Shown: piece by piece, positions 1 to 8,930 of the stretch | Layout: each line of letters starts with the position of its first letter | Numbering within the stretch: the first letter of the stretch is position 1 | NCBI GenBank assembly: GCA_900548385.1 | Contig: URKJ01000027.1 | Location: 1 to 63,866 of the forward strand | Direction: 5' to 3' | Length of the DNA stretch: 63,866 bases | Source of the DNA: an uncultured bacterium | GTDB taxonomy: Bacteria; Verrucomicrobiota; Lentisphaeria; Victivallales; UBA1829 | The notes under the pieces: generated by a model | Database searches by the model: none | The model's input: the letters and a program-made list of their open reading frames with translations, nothing else | What the model was told of the DNA's origin: nothing | Made by a program: the position numbers and the translations under genes

Positions 1-239
1 ATTTTTAATTATTCGGAAAAATACGTTTATTTCCAATTCAAAAAATGGGAAAAACGGACCGGAAAAGCAACGCTGTGAAACAGGGAATCATCATTTTTCA
101 CAGCCAGACAGTCCGATCATCGTTCACAATATGAAGAGATGCGGAAATATTCAAAAAAAATCTTTTTTCCGTTTCGCAAATTACCAAGTTTGATGATATA
201 GTTATCCATAACGACAGAAAAACGGAAGGATTTTTGTTT

Positions 240-1277
240 ATGAACAACATTTTTTACATCGTCGCCTGCGCGGCGGCGCTCGACGGCGGAATCTACCGCT
301 ACCAGCTCAAGGAAAACGGAACCGTAGAGCAGCTCGGTTTCAATCAGCTCGACAATGCCAACTGGATCTCGTTCTCCCCGGACCGCAAGTATCTGTACTC
401 CACCTGCACGGTCGGAGATTCCTCCGGCGTAGCGGCATACAAAGTCAACGGCGACGGCTCTCTGACGGAGCTGAACCGCATGTCCGCCAACGGAAAAGCC
501 GGCTGCTATGTGATCACCGATCCGAGCGGCCGTTTCCTCTTCTGCGCCAACTACTCCTCCGGTTCGGTCTCGGTCTTCTCCCTGAACTCCGACGGCAGCG
601 TCAAAGAGCATCTCCGCAACATCCAGCACACAGGAAAAGGACCGAATCAGCCGCGTCAGGACGGACCGCACACGCATTTCACCAACATCACGCCGGACGG
701 CAGGTACCTGATCGTGATCGACCTCGGAATCGACGCGGTCCGTCTCTATCCGTTCGATCCGGTCAAAGGAATTGACGAGGACAAGGCTTACACGTTCCAG
801 GTGGAGCCCGCCGGCTCCGGACCGCGCCATCTGATTTTCGACAAATCCGGCAAAACCGCCTATCTGCTGAACGAACTCGGCAATACCGTGATCTCTCTTG
901 CGTATGCCGATGGCAAATTTGAGAAGCTGAATCTTCTTTCCACGCTTCCCGCCGATTTTCAGGGAACCACGAAAGCCGCCGCAATCCGCCTGTCCGAAGA
1001 CGAAAAATACCTGTTCGCTTCCAACCGCGGTTACGACTCCATTGCAGTGTTCAAACTCGACGGAAAAGGCGGCATGACGTTCCACGACCTGCTTTTCTGC
1101 GGCGGAACCAGCCCGCGCGACATCAATTTCCTGCCGGGAATGAAAAAGTTCGCCTCGGCAAACGAATTCTCCGACACGGTCACGTTCTTCGATTACGATC
1201 CGGAAAACGGAAAGCTGACGCCGGACGGTCATGTCCTGACTCACAAACGGCCGCTCGCAATTTACTGGGAAAAATAA
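240..1277 (+). CDS. 6-phosphogluconolactonase-type beta-propeller lactonase
   Basis: A 345-residue protein of the seven-bladed beta-propeller lactonase family (the YbhE/PF10282 type), which in studied members hydrolyses 6-phosphogluconolactone in the cytosol. Repeated blade strands of the form DGSxxxL and FSPDRKYLY run through the protein. Family motifs seen are PHTHF near residue 143, a DLGIDAV stretch shortly after, GSGPRHLIF, SNRGYDSIAVF and GTSPRDINF. Length is typical of the family and there is no signal peptide. I chose ATG 240 because AAGGA lies at 226-230, nine bases upstream; a TTG at 234 is in frame but too close to that site. TATAGT at 197-202 may be the -10, but its -35 is weak. 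Substrate specificity is inferred; some relatives act on other lactones. Confidence 0.85.
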   Translation: MNNIFYIVACAAALDGGIYRYQLKENGTVEQLGFNQLDNANWISFSPDRKYLYSTCTVGDSSGVAAYKVNGDGSLTELNRMSANGKAGCYVITDPSGRFLFCANYSSGSVSVFSLNSDGSVKEHLRNIQHTGKGPNQPRQDGPHTHFTNITPDGRYLIVIDLGIDAVRLYPFDPVKGIDEDKAYTFQVEPAGSGPRHLIFDKSGKTAYLLNELGNTVISLAYADGKFEKLNLLSTLPADFQGTTKAAAIRLSEDEKYLFASNRGYDSIAVFKLDGKGGMTFHDLLFCGGTSPRDINFLPGMKKFASANEFSDTVTFFDYDPENGKLTPDGHVLTHKRPLAIYWEK

Positions 1278-1284
1278 CCGCATA

Positions 1285-1320
1285 CCGGGAAAACGGCGGA
1301 ATCTCCGTCCGTTTTCCCGG
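1285..1320 (+). terminator. 12-bp hairpin after lactonase gene
   Basis: A perfect 12-bp inverted repeat (1285-1296 with 1309-1320) with a 12-base loop starts 8 bases after the lactonase stop. It is not followed by a T run, so intrinsic termination is uncertain; it may protect a 3' end instead. Confidence 0.4.
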
Positions 1321-1334
1321 CTCTTCATTCCGCA

Positions 1335-1616
1335 ATGGCACGGCACAAAACCACAGAACGCTCCGGATTGTATGACTTCACGCTGGACCTCCACGGCATG
1401 TTCGCCGATGAGGCGATGGCATTGGTCCGCAGCGTCGTTTCACGCAATCGCGGCACAGGAAAGAGTCTTCTGGTAATCCACGGGAACGGATCGGGCACTC
1501 TCCGTTCCCGGATCCGCGGCGCGCTGTCGCGCGGAACCCTGCCCTGCCGGAACTATTTTCCCGGCGAAGACATCGGAGCACCCGGTTCCGACGGCGTGAC
1601 CGTAATTCATTTCTGA
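1335..1616 (+). CDS. Small stand-alone Smr-domain protein
   Basis: A 93-residue protein that is almost entirely an Smr domain. The LDLHG motif is at about residues 18-22 and the HGNGSG motif near residues 50-55, matching the two conserved Smr signatures (LDxHG and HGxGxG). Smr domains nick or cleave DNA or RNA in MutS2 and ribosome-rescue proteins; small free-standing copies are common and their targets are mostly unknown. No clear ribosome binding site precedes ATG 1335. It is followed after 6 bases by an AraC-type regulator and may be co-transcribed with it. Confidence 0.8.
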   Translation: MARHKTTERSGLYDFTLDLHGMFADEAMALVRSVVSRNRGTGKSLLVIHGNGSGTLRSRIRGALSRGTLPCRNYFPGEDIGAPGSDGVTVIHF

Positions 1617-1622
1617 ACAGCG

Positions 1623-2492
1623 ATGAACAAGATCCGACAATACAAAGCCAATCACTTTTTCAGCCGGGATTTCCCGTTTACGATCCTCCACCGCATCAAC
1701 CGTGCGGAAGATTTCAATCCCTCGCGGCGCTTCCTGCGGGAGTTCTGGAAAATCGTCTACATCATCGAGGGGGAAGGCGAATTTGTCGTTCAGGACAGTT
1801 CTTATCCAATCCGTCCCAGCTCTTTTTTTCTTGTTCAGCCCAATGCTCTGACCACCTACGACATCCGTACCGGAGCTTTGGAACTCTACAACATCATCTT
1901 CGATTATTCTTTCATCGCGCACGAATTGGAAAATCTGAAAGACGATTTTCATATTTTTTCGGTGTTCTCCCCGGACGCCGCTGTCTCGGAAGTCTCCCTG
2001 TATATCCAGAAAGGCGACGCCCGGATCAACCGGCTCGTCCGTACGATGGTGCGGGAATTCGATGAAAAACCGGTTAATTACCGCTACTGCCTGAAACTGA
2101 AGCTGCTGGAACTTCTGATCCTGATGCACCGCAACAGCGAAAAGCGGGTCCGGCACACGGGACGGGAGAAAGTCGTGGAATATATCGAACACATGATCAC
2201 CCGCAATCTTTCCGGCTCGCTTAATCTGGATACATTGGCAAAGCAGATCGGCGTAACGAAAAATCATCTCTGTGCGCTGTTCCGCGATGCGACCGGCGGC
2301 TCCATTATCGCGATGCGCAAAAAAGCGCGCCTGGAAGCCGCCGCCGCACGGCTTCGCTCCTCATCCCAGACGATCGCAGAAATCTGCTACGGCAGCGGGT
2401 TCAACGACCTGAGCTATTTTTACCGGGCATTCGAGCAGGAATTCGGTGTCAATCCCGGACGCTACCGCGAAACCGCCGCCGCACGGGATTGA
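1623..2492 (+). CDS. AraC-family transcriptional regulator
   Basis: A 289-residue regulator with an N-terminal cupin-like sensor (about residues 20-150, including IIEGEGEFVVQDS) and a C-terminal pair of helix-turn-helix units. The second half contains SLNLDTLAKQIGVTKNHL for the first HTH and AEICYGSGFNDLSYFYRAF for the second, the usual AraC/XylS signature. Such proteins bind a sugar or oligosaccharide and activate neighbouring catabolic genes. It follows the Smr gene and converges on the DUF5696-like gene at 2508-4463, whose promoter it may control. The ligand cannot be read from sequence. Confidence 0.9.
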   Translation: MNKIRQYKANHFFSRDFPFTILHRINRAEDFNPSRRFLREFWKIVYIIEGEGEFVVQDSSYPIRPSSFFLVQPNALTTYDIRTGALELYNIIFDYSFIAHELENLKDDFHIFSVFSPDAAVSEVSLYIQKGDARINRLVRTMVREFDEKPVNYRYCLKLKLLELLILMHRNSEKRVRHTGREKVVEYIEHMITRNLSGSLNLDTLAKQIGVTKNHLCALFRDATGGSIIAMRKKARLEAAAARLRSSSQTIAEICYGSGFNDLSYFYRAFEQEFGVNPGRYRETAAARD

Positions 2493-2507
2493 CATTTCCC
2501 CGTATCT

Positions 2508-4463
2508 TTACCGGGACTTCAGAACAAAGGATTTCGCCGGGACCGAAACACCCTCCGCTTCCGCCGCAGACTCGCCGAAGTTCACATAAACGGAGTCTCC
2601 ATTGGAATAATCGGTGCGGGCCACGGATTCGGAAAGCCGTGTGAATTCCGTCATCCAGCAGGTCTGTAAATGCCCGAGCGTCCCGATATAATCCTCCGCG
2701 GAACGCTTGACCGACGCAATCTCCTCCTCCAGGTCGTCAAGAGTATAGTCTTTCGTCTCAAACCGTCCGGCGACCGGCGTATTCGTTCCGGGAATATAAT
2801 TTTTCGTTGCAAAATGACGGTAAAAATAGAAATAGGGCATTCCGCCATACGAAAGATTTTTCAGATAAAGACGCGATCCCGGAACGGCATTAATGGACTC
2901 GCCCGTCAGATTATACATCAGAATGCCGTGATAGGTCATCTCATACAGCGGCACTGTCTCGTCCACATACTCCCGCGCACTCAGCCCGGTCCCGTTGTCG
3001 CCGCTTTCGATATAGAGAACGCGGTCGAGCACTCCGGCGGCAAAATCAAACGGACCTTCGCACTGCACTCCGCCGAAAATCTCCTTGATACGGCGCAGAA
3101 TCTCCACACGCCAGCGCGCCATGCCGGTTTTCGTATTCGGATGCGCAGGATCCCAGCAGACTTTCAATCCCGTTGTACTTAGACAGTCGGTAAAATGCAC
3201 ACCGCGGAAGCCGAGATCACGGATCGCATGAAGATTGCGGAGCGAATATTTTTTGAGCATCGCTTCCGGACACAGCAGATACGCCTGCCCTCCGCCCCAC
3301 ACGCCGTCTTTCATCGGGAACCCCTCCTGTGTGCGGATCAGCAGATCATCAAATTTATCTTCGGAAATCGTATATGCGTCATAATGATTGTCATGCGCGG
3401 AGATCGTATAACCGGCTTCCTGCACGTTCCGGATCAGATTGCGCAGCGAGGCTTCCCCGCCGAACGCCTCTTCCACCGGCATGATCTGCGGATAACGCCC
3501 GTCGTGCCCTTTCGCCGCCCATCCGACCAGACAGAAGTTCGCGTGTCCGATGCCCTGTCTCCTACACTCCGCGGCAATCGTTCCGACTTGATCGTAAGTG
3601 CAGAACGTATGGACTTCCGGCTCGTTTTCAGGTGTCTGCTCCACAACCTCCATCGGGAACGGCCATTTCACCCCCATGCGGATGCGGATCTCCGGAGACC
3701 GGAGCGCTTCCGCAAGAACCGGGTTTTCCGCCGCGCGCTGTTTCATCGGCACGATCTCCCCGGCGGCGAGACGATGATTACGATAGTGTTCCGCCAGCAC
3801 CGCCGCTCCGGAACGGCCGTTCAGCGGAAGTGAATGGAACCGGATCCGGATATTGTCGTTCACCCGCGGCATATCCTGACGCCGCACGTTCAATTCATAC
3901 CGCAGGAAGAAAAGCGGCGCAAGACGGTATGCCTTGTGCGGCCCGCGCGCCGTTTCCAGACGGAGGGCGGCATCACAGAATCCTTCCGTCATGATTGCGG
4001 CAAAGAGCGTGTCGCCTTCGACCATTCCGTAAACCGGCATATTGCATTCGGAAAAACCGTTTCCGTAAATTCCGATCTGATACGCGGCATCGTGTTTTCC
4101 GGAAAACCGGGAAAGCACTCCGGACTGCTGAGGCAGAATGTAATATCCGTCATCCCCCTCCGTTTTCCGGCAGAGATCCGGCAGCAGAAGCAGGGAATGA
4201 GCGCGGTTGCCTGCCTCCTGAAAACGGTCTTTCGGCAAAAAGACTTCAAATCCGTCTTCATATCCGGTTATATGAAGCTCAAACCGGAAACCAAGGCGGA
4301 CATGGGAACAAACGAAACGCTCCGTCTCTCCCTCTGTGGCGCAGTCGATCTTCCATCCGTTTTTTTCCGATACCGGGATCTCCGCCGAATCCGCGAAATT
4401 GGTCCAGTATTTCAAAATCCCGAACGTGCAATCCCCCTTGAAACAGTCTCTCCACCGATACAT
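2508..4463 (-). CDS. Glycoside hydrolase-like protein, DUF5696/GH101-like
   Basis: A 651-residue protein with an N-terminal beta-rich region (residues 1-215) and a probable TIM-barrel domain (about 260-560) followed by a small beta domain. Barrel-like stretches include GHANFCLVGW, YTISAHDNHYDAY, DLGFRGVHFTDCL and GGVQCEGPFDFAAGV; acidic residues at strand ends (HxDNHxD, TDC, CEGPFD) could serve catalysis. The overall plan recalls the DUF5696 group, distantly related to GH101/alpha-galactosidase-like barrels; this assignment is from memory and only moderate. There is no signal peptide, so it probably acts in the cytosol. AAAGGAG sits just upstream of ATG 4463, and a good promoter lies at 4510-4537. 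Confidence 0.6.
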   Translation of the reverse strand: MYRWRDCFKGDCTFGILKYWTNFADSAEIPVSEKNGWKIDCATEGETERFVCSHVRLGFRFELHITGYEDGFEVFLPKDRFQEAGNRAHSLLLLPDLCRKTEGDDGYYILPQQSGVLSRFSGKHDAAYQIGIYGNGFSECNMPVYGMVEGDTLFAAIMTEGFCDAALRLETARGPHKAYRLAPLFFLRYELNVRRQDMPRVNDNIRIRFHSLPLNGRSGAAVLAEHYRNHRLAAGEIVPMKQRAAENPVLAEALRSPEIRIRMGVKWPFPMEVVEQTPENEPEVHTFCTYDQVGTIAAECRRQGIGHANFCLVGWAAKGHDGRYPQIMPVEEAFGGEASLRNLIRNVQEAGYTISAHDNHYDAYTISEDKFDDLLIRTQEGFPMKDGVWGGGQAYLLCPEAMLKKYSLRNLHAIRDLGFRGVHFTDCLSTTGLKVCWDPAHPNTKTGMARWRVEILRRIKEIFGGVQCEGPFDFAAGVLDRVLYIESGDNGTGLSAREYVDETVPLYEMTYHGILMYNLTGESINAVPGSRLYLKNLSYGGMPYFYFYRHFATKNYIPGTNTPVAGRFETKDYTLDDLEEEIASVKRSAEDYIGTLGHLQTCWMTEFTRLSESVARTDYSNGDSVYVNFGESAAEAEGVSVPAKSFVLKSR

Positions 4464-4509
4464 CCGAATTCTCCTTTCAAATCCACTGTTTTCCGATGAT
4501 CTCTGATAA

Positions 4510-4537
4510 AATATAGCCGCCGCAGAACATTTTTCAA
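4510..4537 (-). promoter_or_regulatory. Sigma-70-type promoter for 2508-4463
   Basis: On the minus strand TTGAAA (4532-4537) and TATATT (4510-4515) are separated by 16 bases, about 47 bases upstream of the start codon. Confidence 0.65.
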
Positions 4538-4645
4538 GAGCCGGAAAATATTTTTATCAGAATTGATTTTATCTGTTCTCAATAGAAAAATCTGGAAATT
4601 AAAAACTATTCTCACTCTTTTTTCAATTAAAAAACAAAAAAGAGG

Positions 4646-4674
4646 TTGACATTTTCGCTAAACTGTGATACAAT
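4646..4674 (+). promoter_or_regulatory. Sigma-70-type promoter for 4734-6203
   Basis: TTGACA (4646-4651) and TACAAT (4669-4674) are separated by exactly 17 bases, 60 bases before the start codon. It diverges from the promoter at 4510-4537. Confidence 0.8.
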
Positions 4675-4733
4675 CTAAATAAAATACCTTGTTTTGCATT
4701 CAATCTTTTTTAGTCAATAAGTGAGGTGCTGGT

Positions 4734-6203
4734 ATGGATAAAGAATATTGGAAACGGAAAATCAGAGGAGCGCTGCTCGGAAAGACCATCGGAGAAACGC
4801 TCGGCCGTCCCTGTCTGGGTGCACACGATCCGTTGGATCTTACTTTTTACGACCCGCTTCCGCCCCCCGGTTCCTCATCCTGTTTTCTTGATTTTCAACT
4901 GCTTTGGCTCGCAAAACTGAATCAGTTGCCGCATCCCGTTGCAGAACGGGACTTCTTCGCTCAATGCTGGCTGGATCACATCCGGTTCTATGATGCGGAA
5001 AACGGACTCGCACTCCGCAACCTGAAAAACAATATCATGCCGCCGTGGTCGGGCAGTTTCGATAATTTTTTCAGTGACAATTTCGGTGCCGCAAAACGGG
5101 CTGACATCTGGGCGTTCCTGACTCCGGTCAAACCGGATATTGTCAGGAAACTCGCTTATGAAGACGCCTGCGTCGATCACGATTCCGACGGAATCTATGC
5201 CGCGGAATTCTTCGCGGTCCTGCTGAACACGGCATTCGTTGAAAATGATTTCAACGTTCTGCTGGATACCGCATTGGCGGCGATCCCGCCGGACTCCCGT
5301 CTCGCCACCGTCGTCAAAGAGACCCGCGAATTCTGCGGACAGGAGGGGCAGACCTGGCAGGAGGCCCGCCGGTTCATCCTGTCCAAATACGATTGTGAAA
5401 ATTATGAAGACAGCGTGATGAACACCGGATTCATCATCACGGCACTGCTGCTCGGAAAAGGCGACTTTGAAAAGTCCATCCTGATTGCGGCAAACTGCGC
5501 ACGGAACACCGTTGCCAATGCGGGCATGACCGGAGAAATCCTCGGCATGCTGGAACCGGAAAAACTGCCGGAACGCTGGCTGGAACCGGTAACGGAAAAA
5601 ATCGCCATCAACGATCCGGAATCCACCCTGCCCTGTCCTGAAGACTTCAACGAATATGCGGATCAGCTGATCGAACTCGCCGGACGGCTTGAAGCCCACA
5701 CTCCGCCCGTCTGCGAAGAGCCCGACTGGAACCGCTATCTGATCCCCGTCGAATGCGGCATTTACCGGAGATGGAATCGTTGGGATGAAGCGCTTCCGCT
5801 TCCCGGTGCGCTGGCCCTGAAAACAAAATACACGTTCCCCGGCTGTTTCAATTATCTGGATTCGTTTGAAGTCCCGCCGAACTCGCTTTACATGATGCGT
5901 TTCCACTTTACCATTGAAGAAGCGAAAATGATCCGCGTCATCTTCAACTGCAATGCGGTCTCCCGCGTATGGATCGACGGCGTGTTCCGGTTCGGGCGGG
6001 ACTCCGGCTGGATGGCGCCGTCGTATGATACCATTCCGCTGAACCAGTATTGCGATATGGAAGTCGATGCGGGAATCCATGAAATGCTCGTCGGAGTTGC
6101 TCCGGCATCGCCATCGGAAAATATCTACTGGGTCATGGGCGTCGCGAACTGTTCCGACTGCCAGTGGCTGCCGTACGCCTTTTTCAACAGCTCCATCGAG
6201 TAA
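4734..6203 (+). CDS. ADP-ribosylglycohydrolase-fold protein with degenerate active site
   Basis: A 489-residue protein. Residues 8-330 follow the ADP-ribosylglycohydrolase (PF03747) plan: GALLGKTIGETLG at 12-24 stands where the family has GALLGxAxGDALG, and AANCARNTVANAGMTG near residue 250 stands where the family has the metal-binding GxDxDT segment. The key aspartates are replaced (GDA to GET, DxDT to ARNT, and the early DD-T acidic pair to LDF), so Mg-dependent hydrolysis as in known members looks unlikely. Residues about 345-489 form a beta-rich tail (WIDGVFRF, VDAGIHEMLVGVAP) resembling carbohydrate-binding sandwich domains. GAGGTG precedes ATG 4734. Role inferred: a sugar-related protein on a re-used ARH scaffold. 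Confidence 0.7.
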   Translation: MDKEYWKRKIRGALLGKTIGETLGRPCLGAHDPLDLTFYDPLPPPGSSSCFLDFQLLWLAKLNQLPHPVAERDFFAQCWLDHIRFYDAENGLALRNLKNNIMPPWSGSFDNFFSDNFGAAKRADIWAFLTPVKPDIVRKLAYEDACVDHDSDGIYAAEFFAVLLNTAFVENDFNVLLDTALAAIPPDSRLATVVKETREFCGQEGQTWQEARRFILSKYDCENYEDSVMNTGFIITALLLGKGDFEKSILIAANCARNTVANAGMTGEILGMLEPEKLPERWLEPVTEKIAINDPESTLPCPEDFNEYADQLIELAGRLEAHTPPVCEEPDWNRYLIPVECGIYRRWNRWDEALPLPGALALKTKYTFPGCFNYLDSFEVPPNSLYMMRFHFTIEEAKMIRVIFNCNAVSRVWIDGVFRFGRDSGWMAPSYDTIPLNQYCDMEVDAGIHEMLVGVAPASPSENIYWVMGVANCSDCQWLPYAFFNSSIE

Positions 6204-6231
6204 GGCCGTCGGCTCTGCGTAAACGCCGGTT

Positions 6232-7488
6232 TCAAAACAGACCGCGTTTGCGCAGAATCTCCACCGCTTCAAAATCTCCGCCGCGGGCGGCTTTCACCAG
6301 CCATTCTTCGCCGCGGGTGATACTGCGCGTCACGCCGCGCCCTTCCAGGTAACGGAGTCCGAGAGCGCGCTGGGCGGGCGCATCGCCTTTCTGAGCGGCA
6401 AGCGTAATCCAGTAGACGGCGGCAGTCTCATCCTTTTCCAGATCACCCTGTCCGGCGGCGTACATACAGCCGAGATTGTATTGCGCACGGGCATATCCCA
6501 GTTTCGCCGCACGGAAAAAAAGCGCGGAAGCCTCCCGCTCGTTTTTCTTCAATCCGATCCCCTCCATGCAGAAGACCCCAAGCCGGAACAGCGCCTGCGG
6601 ATTATCCTGTTCCGCCGCCCGTTTATACCATTGCAGAGCGGCGGGCAAATCCGGTTTCCCGGAAAGCGTCCCATTCGCCAGAAATTCCGCATATTTGAAT
6701 TGAGACATCGCATTCCCGCGTTCCGCCGAGAGCCGGTACAAATTGAACGCTCGCGGCATATCCACCGGAACGGCGCGGCCGTATTCATAGCAATAGGCGA
6801 GTTTGCCGAGAGCCTCCGCATCTCCGAGCCGGGACGCCTGCCGCAGAAGCCGGAGCATCCCCTCCTGATCCCGTTTCATACCGATCCCGCCGAATTTGCA
6901 GTCGGCAAGCATCCGCAAAGCCGGAGACGGCGGCTCTTTCAATGCGGCAAGACGATTCAGGATTGCAACCGCTTCCCCGATTCCCGCCGGATCGTTCCGC
7001 TGCAGCAGAAGCTGGGCATACGCAAGTTCCGCCGGAACAAATTGTTCCGCGGCAAGCTCTTTCAACAGGGAAAGCCCGTACTCCGGCAACGGCGGAATCT
7101 CCGGCGAACCGTTTTTCGCATCCTCCGGCAGACCGGAGATCGTGATCGTCGCCACATGCAGACGCGCCATCTTCACTCCGGCATCAGCGGCCTTCCGGAA
7201 CCACTGAACCGCCTCGTAACGGTTGCGGTTCGTGCCATAACCGTTCAGCAGACAGACTCCATAATTATACATGCCCTCCGGCACGCCGGCCTCCGCGGCT
7301 TTCCGGTACCAGTAGGATGCAATCGTCCGGTCCGGGCGGCGGCTCTCCGATCCGTGGAAATATTCATGCGCGAGTTTGAGCATCGACTCTTTGTCGCCGT
7401 TCAAAGCCTGTTTGCGCAAGCGGTCCTGAACCTCCTGTGCAAACAGGGATATTCCGAAAAAAACTAACAGCAGACATCGTTTCATCAT
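6232..7488 (-). CDS. Secreted Sel1-repeat protein
   Basis: A 418-residue protein with a short signal peptide (residues 1-18, ending SLFAQ) followed by roughly ten Sel1/TPR-like repeats. The repeats show the usual pattern A-x2-G-x3-A-x2-N-x-G-x2-Y-x2-G, for example AEAGVPEGMYNYGVCLLNG, GDAEALGKLAYCYEYG and YARAQYNLGCMYAAGQG. Sel1 solenoids mediate protein-protein contacts, often in the periplasm. It converges on the ARH-like gene and its 5' end faces the FAD oxidoreductase gene. A specific partner cannot be inferred; M1 and M2 are adjacent and no strong ribosome binding site is visible. Confidence 0.85.
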   Translation of the reverse strand: MMKRCLLLVFFGISLFAQEVQDRLRKQALNGDKESMLKLAHEYFHGSESRRPDRTIASYWYRKAAEAGVPEGMYNYGVCLLNGYGTNRNRYEAVQWFRKAADAGVKMARLHVATITISGLPEDAKNGSPEIPPLPEYGLSLLKELAAEQFVPAELAYAQLLLQRNDPAGIGEAVAILNRLAALKEPPSPALRMLADCKFGGIGMKRDQEGMLRLLRQASRLGDAEALGKLAYCYEYGRAVPVDMPRAFNLYRLSAERGNAMSQFKYAEFLANGTLSGKPDLPAALQWYKRAAEQDNPQALFRLGVFCMEGIGLKKNEREASALFFRAAKLGYARAQYNLGCMYAAGQGDLEKDETAAVYWITLAAQKGDAPAQRALGLRYLEGRGVTRSITRGEEWLVKAARGGDFEAVEILRKRGLF

Positions 7489-7531
7489 ACCGGTAAGATA
7501 ACCGTTTTTTCTGAAAATGCAAAAGAAATCA

Positions 7532-7560
7532 TTGATTCTTCATCCGCATGGGAATATATT
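7532..7560 (+). promoter_or_regulatory. Promoter of FAD oxidoreductase 7613-8875
   Basis: TTGATT (7532-7537), 17 bases, TATATT (7555-7560). It lies inside the longest open frame, which argues that the frame's upstream start at 7517 is not used. Confidence 0.7.
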
Positions 7561-7612
7561 ATCCCGTAAATCATTACAGAACCATATCATAACAGCAGGA
7601 GAATTCGGACTT

Positions 7613-8875
7613 ATGGAAATGTTTGATGTCACAGTGATCGGAGCCGGACCCGCCGGGCTTTGCGCCGCTCTTCAGGCGGCCCGCGCAGGAGCAGGAACCG
7701 CTCTCATCGAAAAAAACGGCATGAGCGGCGGAACCATGACGTTCTGCGGCATCAATTATCCCGGAATATTCGATGCGTGGGGAAAACAGGTCATCGCCGG
7801 AATCGGCTGGGACCTGATCCGGAAAACACACGAAGAAACCGGCGGAAAACTGCCGGAGCAGTTTCTGGATCCGCAATCCATGACGACTCACTGGCAGCAT
7901 CAGATCCGGGTTGACGCGCTCATATTCGCGGCTCTCGCCGACGAAGCGCTGCAGGAAGCCGGAGTGAACGTCAAATACCACACCATGCCCGCCTCGCTGA
8001 AGCATGACGGCACATTCTGGCGTATCGGGCTCTGCGGAAAAGACGGTCTGTATGAAGTCGGTTCCAAAATCGTCATCGACTGTTCCGGCGATGCAAACGC
8101 CGTGAAGATCGCCGGTTACGAAGTCGTGCAGCCGGAAACCACTCAGCCGGGAACCCTCAGCATCTATTGTCACAATTTCGATATCGACAAGCTGGATTTC
8201 AACCGGATGGAAGAAAATTTCAAACGCGCTGTCGAAAAAGGGGAACTGACTCCGGAAGATATGGGCTGGTCGAAATCGTTCAACCGCAGTTTCTTTTACG
8301 GATTCGGCGGGAACTGCAATCATATCACCGGAATCAATGCGGCGGACAGCGACGGTAAAACCCGGATGGAAATCGAAGGCAGACGTTCCATTCTGCGCCT
8401 CTACCGTTTCCTGAAACAGCAGCCCGGTCTTGAACAGATTGAATTTCACATCAAATCGGGCGAATGCGGAGTGCGGGAAACCAGAATGATCGTCGGTGAG
8501 AAAACGATCGGCGTCAGCGATTATCTCGCAGGACGGCACTACGACGACTCCGTCTGCAACGCATTCTATCAAGTTGACCTGCATGATACGGAACAGGGGC
8601 TAGTGGTCGAGAAACTGAAACCGGGCGTGGTTCCCACGGTCCCGCTCGGCGCGCTGATTCCGAAAAACTCCCGCGGCTTCCTCGCCGCAGGACGCATCCT
8701 GTCCTCGGACCGTCTTTCCAACTCCGCCCTGCGGGTTCAGGCAACCTGTATGGCGACCGGACAGGCGGCCGGTGCTGCGGCGGCTCTGGCTGTACGGAAC
8801 GGAATCGAACCGCGCGATGTCGCTATGCCGGAACTGCGCGCCCTGCTGGAAGCGAACGGCGCCATCGTCCCGTAA
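7613..8875 (+). CDS. FAD-dependent oxidoreductase
   Basis: A 420-residue flavoprotein of the FAD_oxidored (PF12831) type. The dinucleotide-binding Rossmann motif GAGPAGLCAALQAARAG is at residues 10-26, followed by a Gly-rich SGGTMTFCG. A second conserved stretch, VIDCSGDANAVKIAG, and the C-terminal FAD contact region (AAGRILSSDRLSNSALRVQ followed by ATGQAAGAAAAL) are intact. Relatives occur in glycan-use loci of Lentisphaerae and Planctomycetes and may oxidise sugars or polyols; the substrate is unknown. ATG 7613 has AGGAGA at 7597-7602 and comes after the promoter at 7532-7560, so the 32 residues encoded upstream are not part of the protein. A paralogue is at 24677-26053. Confidence 0.85.
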   Translation: MEMFDVTVIGAGPAGLCAALQAARAGAGTALIEKNGMSGGTMTFCGINYPGIFDAWGKQVIAGIGWDLIRKTHEETGGKLPEQFLDPQSMTTHWQHQIRVDALIFAALADEALQEAGVNVKYHTMPASLKHDGTFWRIGLCGKDGLYEVGSKIVIDCSGDANAVKIAGYEVVQPETTQPGTLSIYCHNFDIDKLDFNRMEENFKRAVEKGELTPEDMGWSKSFNRSFFYGFGGNCNHITGINAADSDGKTRMEIEGRRSILRLYRFLKQQPGLEQIEFHIKSGECGVRETRMIVGEKTIGVSDYLAGRHYDDSVCNAFYQVDLHDTEQGLVVEKLKPGVVPTVPLGALIPKNSRGFLAAGRILSSDRLSNSALRVQATCMATGQAAGAAAALAVRNGIEPRDVAMPELRALLEANGAIVP

Positions 8876-8888
8876 CGGAACAATCCGC

Positions 8889-8914
8889 GTCCGGAGCCGT
8901 TTACAGTTCCGGAC
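8889..8914. terminator. Small hairpin between convergent genes
   Basis: A 7-bp inverted repeat (8889-8895 with 8908-8914) in the 55-base gap between convergent genes. No T run on either side; weak evidence. Confidence 0.25.
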
Positions 8915-8930
8915 ACGGAAACGACCGGTC

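Noticed and set aside
1..239. Possible gene or RNA at the left edge
   Set aside because: No frame with start signals and no RNA fold I could recognise; only a weak -10 at 197-202.
117..1394. 425-codon minus-strand frame opposite the lactonase gene
   Set aside because: Antisense shadow of a high-GC, codon-biased gene; it lacks any family signature.
4875..6272. 465-codon minus-strand frame opposite the ARH-like gene
   Set aside because: Shadow; the plus-strand protein has a promoter, ribosome binding site and recognisable motifs.
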